This document shows, piece by piece, positions 47,350 to 54,894 of a DNA stretch of 64,000 nt. Under the pieces are notes generated by a model, which made no database searches, was not told where the DNA came from, and saw only the letters and a list, made by a program, of their open reading frames with translations. The DNA is taken from NCBI RefSeq assembly GCF_008312935.1, contig NZ_VSZO01000079.1:1-64000 (forward strand). The letters run 5' to 3'. Every line of letters begins with the position of its first letter. The stretch's first letter is position 1. This DNA is from Roseiconus lacunae (lineage in GTDB: Bacteria > Planctomycetota > Planctomycetia > Pirellulales > Pirellulaceae). The translations under genes were made by a program, and so were the position numbers.

Positions 47350-48822
47350 ATGACTTCACTTTCTCTGTCGATTGAACACAACATGCGCATCGTCTTGACC
47401 GTCATCGCGGGACCCGGAACGGGGCAAAAACATTGGCGACGCGATCGTGGAACCATGACGATCGGGCGGACGGAGTACGCAGACTTTGTCATCCCCGGCG
47501 ATCCCGCGTTGTCTTCGGTCCATTTCGAGTTGCGGTTCGACTCGACGTCGTGTTCGCTGCGTGACCTGGAAAGCAGTAACGGAACGCAGGTCAATGGCGA
47601 ACTCGCAACACAGGTTGCACTTCAAAACGGTGACCGAATTCGAGCCGGCGGGAGCGAGTTTCTTGTCACCCTTGAAGGTCTTTCGACAAGGCAAACGCAG
47701 TCGCTTGCAAGTACGTCGCCGGCAAACACCGGAACCGACGGACGCGAAGAGCAGCAGATCGTATTGCCGGGGCAATCGCCGGAAGGCCAGCACCTTTTGT
47801 CGATCCTCTTAAAGCGAACCTATGACCTGCGGCGGGGATCGGCGTGTGTGCGTTCGGAGAAAGACGAGCCGATCAACCCGGCCGATCTGTTTTACGACGA
47901 TCCAATGAACACATCGGTCAAGTTCGAGAGCGATTTCTGTCCGTTTAAGTTGGCAACCGATGTGGTGCTTCTTGGAAAAGCGTACGCACCCAATCAAACA
48001 ACGACGCGGCAAATGATTGCTTCGCTAGCGATCGGAAGCTACCAAAAGAGTCTCTTCATCGTTGGCGATCGGCGCTGTCAATACCGACGTGGACAAGCAC
48101 CTGCGATTTCAGATCCGTTGCCGTTCGAATCGATCGACTTGCGGTACGAAAACGCATACGGCGGCGTCGATATCCAGACCGACCCCGCGCTTTCATACCC
48201 ATATCCACGCAATCATTTGGGCAAGGGGTTCATTGTCAAGGCGACGAAGAAGACACTTCAAGATTTGTCGCTGCCCAATATCGAAGATCCCAACGATCCG
48301 TTGACGCCGGATCGGTTGGCGATTGAGGAATACGAGCACTGGGAACGACAGCCCCAGCCGCAGGGATTTGGCTGGTATTCAAAGTATTGTCAGCCAAGGG
48401 CGAAGTTGGCCGGGATCATGCCCGCCGACCGCGCCACCGAACAGGAGCTGCGGGCGATGTATGCCGAAGCGGTACCCGAAGAACAACGGCAACAGTATAT
48501 CGAGGCACAAATTCCCGACATGGATTTTCGCTTCTTCAGTGGCGCGTCACCGGGATTGGTACGCGAATTCCTGCGAGGCGACGAAGTGATCTCGACACAA
48601 GGGGTGACGCTCGAAGGCGAGTTTCAATTTCGATTGCCGGGCGAACGTCCCGTGATGAGCCTGGACATCGGCGGCGGTGATCAACAGCCCGAAGTCGTAT
48701 TGCATACCGTTCAAATTCGAATGGAAGACCGCCAAGTGGACTTGGTCTGGCGAGGCGCCATTCCCTACCCCGGACTCGACTGGCTTCCGGAGATGCCAAA
48801 AATGGAGGTCTTGATCGGATGA
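47350..48822 (+). CDS. FHA-DUF2169 fusion protein
   Basis: Protein of 490 residues with two parts. Residues about 14-110 form a forkhead-associated domain: TIGRTEYADFVIPGDPALSS, HFEL, and DLESSNGTQVNG carry the GR, S..H and NG positions that bind phosphothreonine. Residues about 134-480 are a DUF2169 domain with the same motifs as the preceding gene (FESDFCPFKLATDVVLLGKA, YENAYGGVDIQTDPALSYPY, MEDRQVDLVWRGAIPYPGL). FHA domains occur elsewhere in T6SS as regulators (Fha), but a fusion to DUF2169 is unusual. The start is the ATG at 47350 (an ATG at 47383 is possible). The next gene overlaps its stop by four bases. Confidence 0.85.
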   Translation: MTSLSLSIEHNMRIVLTVIAGPGTGQKHWRRDRGTMTIGRTEYADFVIPGDPALSSVHFELRFDSTSCSLRDLESSNGTQVNGELATQVALQNGDRIRAGGSEFLVTLEGLSTRQTQSLASTSPANTGTDGREEQQIVLPGQSPEGQHLLSILLKRTYDLRRGSACVRSEKDEPINPADLFYDDPMNTSVKFESDFCPFKLATDVVLLGKAYAPNQTTTRQMIASLAIGSYQKSLFIVGDRRCQYRRGQAPAISDPLPFESIDLRYENAYGGVDIQTDPALSYPYPRNHLGKGFIVKATKKTLQDLSLPNIEDPNDPLTPDRLAIEEYEHWERQPQPQGFGWYSKYCQPRAKLAGIMPADRATEQELRAMYAEAVPEEQRQQYIEAQIPDMDFRFFSGASPGLVREFLRGDEVISTQGVTLEGEFQFRLPGERPVMSLDIGGGDQQPEVVLHTVQIRMEDRQVDLVWRGAIPYPGLDWLPEMPKMEVLIG

Positions 48823-49238
48823 GCGACACCGTAGCGGGCGAAAATGAATTCCAACCGCAATCGCCCAACAAATTTATCTACGTCTTTTCAGCACTGGTGC
48901 TCGGCTGTGTGGCGTTCTATTTCCTGTTCATGACCGTGAACACTGCCGGGCTGTCGATCAGCCATGGTTCGGCGACCGTGGTGGGCAAGCGTTTTCAGGA
49001 AGGCGGGACCTCTTCATTCACGCAACCGGTTGGCAATCAACGGATCGTTCGTGTCCAAGAGACACCGAGTGCTTATGTGGTGAAACTTGAAATTAGCGAG
49101 CAACAAACCGAATTCCCGATCGATAAAGAACTCTACGACCGAGTCTCTGCCGGTGACCGATTAGCTGTGGAATACCAAACGACACGGCTAACCGGCGCGA
49201 TTCAGGTCACCAGCGTTTCACGCCCAGCGGCAAACTAA
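48819..49238 (+). CDS. One-TM protein of unknown function in the T6SS-type island
   Basis: Protein of 139 residues with a single N-terminal transmembrane helix (FIYVFSALVLGCVAFYFLFM), then a beta-rich soluble domain (HGSATVVGKRFQEGGTSSF, YVVKLEISEQQTEFPIDKEL) resembling the general DUF3592 layout. The ATG overlaps the FHA-DUF2169 stop (ATGA). Function not known; position inside the island suggests a role in delivery or membrane anchoring. Confidence 0.7.
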   Translation: MSDTVAGENEFQPQSPNKFIYVFSALVLGCVAFYFLFMTVNTAGLSISHGSATVVGKRFQEGGTSSFTQPVGNQRIVRVQETPSAYVVKLEISEQQTEFPIDKELYDRVSAGDRLAVEYQTTRLTGAIQVTSVSRPAAN

Positions 49239-49243
49239 CGAAC

Positions 49244-50008
49244 ATGGCACACTATCCCGCAGCAAAGTTATTCGATTCGGTGGTCGGCGTCGACGTCCAC
49301 GCCGTCGTCGGTGTGCCCGTGCATCCCTATTTCGGTCCGATTTACCTTTGGCATACACCGGCATTTCCTAAAGCAGACGTGTTGATCAACGGGATGCCCG
49401 CCTGTGGGGTTGGCGCGATGGGCTATTTTTTTCATATCCCTCAAGGTGCCCCGGTCCCACCGACACCGACAAACATGCCTTACTGGAAACGCTACCTGAC
49501 CAATGTCGCGATGGGCATGACGCTAATGACGTTGACAATTTTTGCCAACATCGCGATCGCTGCCATCGCCGCGATGATTCCAAAGCCGAAAAGCGTCGAA
49601 AAATTTGTCAAAGACGTAACCGGGATCGACACCACCAGCACCACGACGACACTGACAACGATTAGTAGTAGTTTTGGTGCGTTCACGCAGTGGATGACTT
49701 GGGTGAAATTACTGATGCCGCCGATCCCATTTCCCGGGGCTCAAGGATCGACCGCCGTCGGCAGTCCGACGGTCACGGTCAATGGCGGTCCCCTCGCATT
49801 TGTTTGTCCATTGATGGCGACCAGTTGTAGTGATATCCCTGTCGTCCCAAATGCGGCGACGATCGGGTTTTCAAACGTTCTCGTCGGGATGTCGATGGCT
49901 CAGTTGGCGCGACAACTGGCGGTCAGCACGGCTCAATCCGCTGTCAGTGCTAGCGTCCAAGCGGGCGTCAAGCGGATGCAGGGGCGAAACGATTGTGGAT
50001 GCCGCTAG
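49244..50008 (+). CDS. PAAR-like protein with hydrophobic segment
   Basis: Protein of 254 residues with two halves resembling PAAR repeats. The first has KADVLINGMPACGVGAMG, the second STAVGSPTVTVNGGPLAFV then CSDIPVVPNAATIGFSNVL. Between them is a strong hydrophobic stretch (TNVAMGMTLMTLTIFANIAI, AAIAAMIP), so one membrane-inserting region is predicted. PAAR-like proteins sharpen the VgrG tip and tether effectors; PAAR regions with hydrophobic helices are found on Rhs effectors delivered across the inner membrane. It is encoded as a separate protein just before the Rhs gene. The C-terminus (GRNDCGCR) is cysteine-rich. Confidence 0.78.
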   Translation: MAHYPAAKLFDSVVGVDVHAVVGVPVHPYFGPIYLWHTPAFPKADVLINGMPACGVGAMGYFFHIPQGAPVPPTPTNMPYWKRYLTNVAMGMTLMTLTIFANIAIAAIAAMIPKPKSVEKFVKDVTGIDTTSTTTTLTTISSSFGAFTQWMTWVKLLMPPIPFPGAQGSTAVGSPTVTVNGGPLAFVCPLMATSCSDIPVVPNAATIGFSNVLVGMSMAQLARQLAVSTAQSAVSASVQAGVKRMQGRNDCGCR

Positions 50009-50044
50009 TACAGCTCTTGTCTCGTACGATCGACGGAACACGAC

Positions 50045-53000
50045 ATGACTTCAATGCAAGGGATCGTCAGCGCAGGTCACCCCGTCGATGTCGCCAGTGG
50101 CGTTCTGTTTGAAGCCAATACTGATTTTCGGCTCGACGGTCGCATGCCGCTGGAATTCAAGCGACATTACTCCACGGCCTTGTTGGATTCGCCCGCCGGC
50201 ATTCTCGGCCCTGGCTGGGCTGCGTCACTCGATTGCCTGTTGCGATGGAGTGACGAATCGATCGAATTCGTCGATGAATCGGGTGGAATGATCCGCTTTG
50301 AAACTACGCCGGAGCGATTGCGCACCGGTGAGGTGGTTCGAGCACTCGGCGCTTTCCTCGAGCTGCGTCTCGAATCCGACGGAACCATCGTGGTCACGTC
50401 ATGGAACACCGAGACATTCCTTGTCACCCGGTATTTGTTCGAAAGTCCGACGCGGTTTGAAACGGCTGTTACCGGCCCGGCGAACGGTACGGCTAAATTA
50501 AAAGGAATCGAAAATACGGCCGGCTACGGCGTCGATCTGTTCTACAACGAAAATGAACAACTTGTCCGCGCCGCCCAACGTCGTGAACGCCGCGCCCTTT
50601 CGTTCGATTACGACGCCGCCGGACGACTCGTTCGACTCGGATTTCAGGGGAGCGACGGCGAAACTCAGTCGGCGATGCACTACGAGTATGATCCCAATGG
50701 ACGATTAAACGCGATCCGCGATCCCGTCGGTGCCTCCGAACAATACGAGTACGACTTGAACGGCCGGCTAACGCGGATCGTTCAAAAGGACGGTGCCGTT
50801 TGGTCGTTCCAATTCGACGACCGAGGTCGATGTATTGTCGCGACGGGACAGAATAACTTCGACTTCAAGAGCTTTCGCTATTTCGATGCGACGCGCACAA
50901 CCGAAGTCACCGACAGCCATGGATTCGTCACCAAGTACCATTGGCTTCCAACCGGTCAAGTTTGGCAACAGGTTGCTCCCAGTGGCGCGACGACTTTTAC
51001 CCGTTACGACGAGTTCGGACGGATCACCGAATCGGTCGACGCCGTTGGCGGAGTCGAAACGAACGAGTACGATGACGTCGGTAACCTTGCCAGTTCCGCC
51101 AATGCCTTGGGGCAAGTCACCGCGTACACTCACAACGATCGGCGACAGATCACTTCGGTCACACTGCCCAACGGAGCGTTGATTGAGCGTCGATATGATC
51201 AACAAGGGCGCATCATCGCGGTCGAAGGGCCCTGCGAATCGTCTGGACAGTTTCGTTGGAACCGAAGCGGCGACCTGGAAAGCTTCACCAATGCTCGCGG
51301 TGAACAGCAACACTTCCAATACAATGCCTTCGGTGATGTGATCCGCACCGAAGATTGCGACGGAACGATCGTCCGATTTGAATATGACGCCTTTGGAAAA
51401 AAGACCAAACGGATCAATCACATTGGCGTCGAAACCGAACTCGCCTATGACGCGATGTTTCGGTTGACTCAGATCAGCGATTCGAACGGCAAGACCACTC
51501 GCTTTCGATACGATCGGGCCGGCAATCGAATTCGTGAATCTGGATCAGACGGCTTCGTGCGTACCCATACCTACGGCACTTGCGGTCGCTTGACCGAAAC
51601 GGTGGAACCAGACGGTCGCCGCTTGCGATACCAGTGGGATACCGAGCCGGGACGCTTGCTGAGTCTTTCACTGAACGGTGATCAGACCTATCGCTATGAA
51701 TATGACTCCGATGGACGGACTCGCCGCGAAATCAGCTATGACGGACGGACCTTAACTTTCGAACGCGATCCTGCCGGTTTGATCCGTTCGGTGACCAACG
51801 GTGCCGGTGAAATCACCCAGTTCGATCGAGATATTGCGGGGCAAATCACCCGGATTACTAATGCCGATGGCGCGATCAAGGAGTACCAGTACGACGCGTT
51901 GAACTTGATGGTGGCTGCCGTCAACGAGGCGAGTGAAGTTGAATTCGAACGCGATCAGCTCGGACGAATCGTTGTCGAATCTCAAAACGGCGTCGCGGTA
52001 ACCAGCACGTACGACGGTTTCGGAATTCGCACGTCGCTGAAATCGGACATTGGGTTGGATGTCGTCTATGAATATCAATCGGCGCTAACTCCTAAGTCGG
52101 TCACGGTCAATGGAACATCGACCTTCAGATTCGAACACGATTACGCGGGCCGCGAGCAACGACGGGTCCGTGATGATAGTTTCGAAATGCAACTCATTTA
52201 CGGTGATGCCGGGCAACTGACCGAACAATGGGTCGGCCGCAACAATGCTCAGCCCGGCGCGCCCGAGCGGTTGCAATTGTCCGATACCGTCATGGCCCAC
52301 CGACGGTATTCGTATGACGATGCCGGAGAGTTGGCTCGCGTCGAGGATGCTCGTTTTGGCACTTCGGAATATCGATACGATGAAGCCGGGCGATTAACTG
52401 AACAACGTCGCGAGAGCGAGACGTTCGAGCAATTTAGCTATGACGCACGGGGGACACGATCACGGTGGGCCATAGCCGGAGCAAAGACGCAAGCCGATGG
52501 TCAGTTCGGTGTCGAAGTCGGCTTGGCCAATCAAGTGCTAACGCAAGATGATGCCGAATTCGTCTATGACTCCGATGGTCGTTTAACTCACAAGATTGTT
52601 CATCGTGGTACCGATAGCGAACAGACTTGGGACTACCACTGGGACAGCGAAGGCTTCTTAACGTCCGTTGTTCTGCCGACAGGGCAGGAATGGTTCTACG
52701 ACTACGATGCCCTCGGACGGCGCGTTTGCAAACGCGGCCCCGATGTACAATTGCGGTACATCTGGGACGATCACTTCATCCTTCACGAGCTCCGCGAAGA
52801 ATCAACCCAAGGCACAGACGCCGCGCAGACAATTGAAACATGGGTTTATGAGCCTGACGGACTACGACCGATCGCAACCGTCCAAAGTGGCGAATGTTTT
52901 GGCGTGATCACCGACCAAGTCGGCGCCCCACGCGAGCTAATTGATGCCGATGGTAAAGTCGTTTGGTCCGCACGATACCTGGCGTGGGGCAAACTCGACG

Positions 53001-53650
53001 AGCAAACGATCGCGACGGAGGGCGTCGGGTGTGATTTGCGTTTCCCCGGGCAATGGTTTGACCCCGAATCAGGCTTACATTACAACCGCTTTCGGTATTA
53101 CAGCCCGGACACCGCGACTTACATCTCTCGCGATCCGATTCGATTGGATGGCGGACTGCTGGAATACGCTTACGTACCCAATCCGTGCTTGTGGATCGAC
53201 TTCTTTGGGCTCGACGCGGCAGGTGTCAAATCTGGCCCCGAAAATGAAACCGTCTATGTGGTCCGGGAGGGCAACAAGCCGGACGGCGATGTGCTATACG
53301 TCGGGATCACCAAGCAAGATGTCTCCGATCGTCAGTCGCAGCACCGCCAAGATCCGTCGCGGAAAAACTGGGTTTTGATGCCGCTAACGGATACCGAGGG
53401 AAATGAAATTCGGGTACGTCACGGAGTCGCGAAGGGAATTGAACAAGGATTGATCGATCACTATGGTATCCAGAACCCCGGGCCGACTCAGGGACTGAAG
53501 AAGGGGCCGTTGGTGAACGAAATCAACAGCATGTCGCCCAACCGAGATTCGAAGGTTCGAAAACCACGGATGAAGGCTGGCAAGCCGTACGTTGATGAGT
53601 TCCTCGAAAACGAAAAGACAAGCGACAAACGCGGACAGTGCACCAAGTAG
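50045..53650 (+). CDS. Rhs-repeat toxin with GIY-YIG-like C-terminal domain
   Basis: Rhs-type polymorphic toxin of 1201 residues. The N-terminal DUF6531-like part (GHPVDVASGVLFEANTDFRL) is followed by about 20 or more YD/Rhs repeats (YEYDPNGRLNAIRDPVG, YRYDEAGRLTEQRRESE). The core closes with the conserved region YNRFRYYSPDTATYISRDPI and LWIDFFGLD, after which the toxin begins (about residue 1057). The about 145-residue C-terminal domain reads TVYVVREGNKPDGDVLYVGI with SDRQSQHRQDP and GIEQGLIDHYG, matching the order GIY, YIG, arginine helix and glutamate of GIY-YIG nucleases, with a variant first motif. DNA cleavage in target cells is inferred. No PAAR is fused; the preceding gene probably supplies it. 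Confidence 0.9.
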   Translation: MTSMQGIVSAGHPVDVASGVLFEANTDFRLDGRMPLEFKRHYSTALLDSPAGILGPGWAASLDCLLRWSDESIEFVDESGGMIRFETTPERLRTGEVVRALGAFLELRLESDGTIVVTSWNTETFLVTRYLFESPTRFETAVTGPANGTAKLKGIENTAGYGVDLFYNENEQLVRAAQRRERRALSFDYDAAGRLVRLGFQGSDGETQSAMHYEYDPNGRLNAIRDPVGASEQYEYDLNGRLTRIVQKDGAVWSFQFDDRGRCIVATGQNNFDFKSFRYFDATRTTEVTDSHGFVTKYHWLPTGQVWQQVAPSGATTFTRYDEFGRITESVDAVGGVETNEYDDVGNLASSANALGQVTAYTHNDRRQITSVTLPNGALIERRYDQQGRIIAVEGPCESSGQFRWNRSGDLESFTNARGEQQHFQYNAFGDVIRTEDCDGTIVRFEYDAFGKKTKRINHIGVETELAYDAMFRLTQISDSNGKTTRFRYDRAGNRIRESGSDGFVRTHTYGTCGRLTETVEPDGRRLRYQWDTEPGRLLSLSLNGDQTYRYEYDSDGRTRREISYDGRTLTFERDPAGLIRSVTNGAGEITQFDRDIAGQITRITNADGAIKEYQYDALNLMVAAVNEASEVEFERDQLGRIVVESQNGVAVTSTYDGFGIRTSLKSDIGLDVVYEYQSALTPKSVTVNGTSTFRFEHDYAGREQRRVRDDSFEMQLIYGDAGQLTEQWVGRNNAQPGAPERLQLSDTVMAHRRYSYDDAGELARVEDARFGTSEYRYDEAGRLTEQRRESETFEQFSYDARGTRSRWAIAGAKTQADGQFGVEVGLANQVLTQDDAEFVYDSDGRLTHKIVHRGTDSEQTWDYHWDSEGFLTSVVLPTGQEWFYDYDALGRRVCKRGPDVQLRYIWDDHFILHELREESTQGTDAAQTIETWVYEPDGLRPIATVQSGECFGVITDQVGAPRELIDADGKVVWSARYLAWGKLDEQTIATEGVGCDLRFPGQWFDPESGLHYNRFRYYSPDTATYISRDPIRLDGGLLEYAYVPNPCLWIDFFGLDAAGVKSGPENETVYVVREGNKPDGDVLYVGITKQDVSDRQSQHRQDPSRKNWVLMPLTDTEGNEIRVRHGVAKGIEQGLIDHYGIQNPGPTQGLKKGPLVNEINSMSPNRDSKVRKPRMKAGKPYVDEFLENEKTSDKRGQCTK

Positions 53651-53660
53651 GTAGGAAGAG

Positions 53661-53912
53661 ATGGCAGACAAAGCATGGACGAACGTCAAGAAAGGCAAGC
53701 AGGTAATTCAAACGAGCGACGCATCGAAGCGATTGACGGAGGAGTTTCTTTCGAATTTCTCCGTCGAGTACAACTCATCGGAATTGCACCGTTTGCCTCG
53801 GCTCGACGAATTATTGCTCAGTCTGCAAATGGTCCTTGGGGCCGCACCGGAGCGGTATTGTGAAGAAGGCGACGAAAAAGATCTCGTTTCGATCGTGACT
53901 AAAACGAAATAG
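53661..53912 (+). CDS. Small protein in immunity position (83 residues)
   Basis: Soluble acidic protein of 83 residues encoded 11 bases after the Rhs toxin gene, with AGGAAGAG next to the ATG. Sequence features: LTEEFLSNFSVEYNSSELHR and LPRLDELLLSLQMVLGAAPE, mostly helical. No family recognised. Position immediately after a toxin is the usual place for the cognate immunity protein, so this is the first candidate. Confidence 0.6.
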   Translation: MADKAWTNVKKGKQVIQTSDASKRLTEEFLSNFSVEYNSSELHRLPRLDELLLSLQMVLGAAPERYCEEGDEKDLVSIVTKTK

Positions 53913-53958
53913 CATTCGCCCAAATTTTGAACGAAGGATCATTCAATAGGAGCCTCCG

Positions 53959-54858
53959 ATGGGATGGTTATCAACTAACACAAATGCGGCCGGTGACGGC
54001 AGTGACCAATCACTGTTCTATAGCGACAGTGGACTCGACGCCTGTTCCGATTATTTGGGAAAATTGGCAGAGCTTTATCGTGACGAGTTCGATCGACGGC
54101 CGACGCTGAACGAGATTTTCTATCATGTCGAAACCGGATTAAACGAGCGACTCGACGAATTGGTCGCCGATTCGATCGACTCGGTATCGTCGCTCACGGC
54201 CAAAACAAAAAAACGCCCGGCCAAACCGAAAGCGGTACTCGGTGATATCGTCGCGATTCCGTTGGCCCGCCATGTGTTTGTTTACGGTCGGGTTGTCGAA
54301 GTCTTGAAGCGAGATGATGTCGTGGTCGAATTATTCGATCTCGTCACTTCGACGCCGGCAAACATCGTTAGAGTCGTCGAGGCTTCCGCTCTCGCTCAGT
54401 TTCGACTTGAGCAAACCGGGGTGCACTGGCAGCATTGGAAGGTGATTGGGAATCAATCCGTCGCCGATGATTATGTTGTCAAAAAGGTCGCCTACAGCTT
54501 GCCTTGCTTCGTCGCCGAAATCGAATTTACGGAGTGCTTGCAAAAAGCAGGTCAGCTTCCCGAATCGTTCCGGCTTTATGCGGATGTCAATGCGTCGCAT
54601 CCCAAGCTACGCGAAGACGAACTGGCATCGCTTGCGACAATCATGCAGTTCTTGCAAGACAAATCGCTGTTGACCGATGAAGGTATCGCCGAGCTTGAAT
54701 CCGGAAAACTTCCCAATGACTTTTCGCTGCATTCGGGGTTGCTAACCGAGGCCGGGAATCAGTTCTACGAAAAGGTCTTTAAAAAAGACTATCAATCAGG
54801 TTACTTCTTGACCGACACAGCGACTAAGATCGAACAATTCTGGAGCGAGAACCAGTAG
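53959..54858 (+). CDS. Imm26-like putative immunity protein
   Basis: Soluble protein of 299 residues. The middle (about 94-165) reads LGDIVAIPLARHVFVYGRVV followed by VELFDLVT, resembling Imm26 immunity domains, which open with G-D-I-x-A-I-P-L and YGRV. The N-terminal part (DYLGKLAELYRDEFDRRP) is helical, as is the C-terminus (GNQFYEKVFKKDYQSG). The ATG at 53959 follows AGGAG by 6 bases. It is the last gene of the island and convergent with the secreted trypsin-like gene 36 bases away. It could be a second immunity or a decoy gene acquired with another toxin. Confidence 0.7.
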   Translation: MGWLSTNTNAAGDGSDQSLFYSDSGLDACSDYLGKLAELYRDEFDRRPTLNEIFYHVETGLNERLDELVADSIDSVSSLTAKTKKRPAKPKAVLGDIVAIPLARHVFVYGRVVEVLKRDDVVVELFDLVTSTPANIVRVVEASALAQFRLEQTGVHWQHWKVIGNQSVADDYVVKKVAYSLPCFVAEIEFTECLQKAGQLPESFRLYADVNASHPKLREDELASLATIMQFLQDKSLLTDEGIAELESGKLPNDFSLHSGLLTEAGNQFYEKVFKKDYQSGYFLTDTATKIEQFWSENQ

Positions 54859-54894
54859 CGACGGTGTCGACCGGCGAGCAATTTTCTCTTCGAA

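Noticed and set aside
50768-51421. 217-codon minus-strand frame inside the Rhs gene
   Set aside because: Shadow of YD repeats; the Rhs frame has a consistent repeat pattern.
43494-54858. Phage tail cluster instead of T6SS parts
   Set aside because: Hcp, DUF2169, PAAR-like and Rhs genes with immunity candidates fit T6SS cargo; there are no capsid, terminase, tape-measure or lysis genes.
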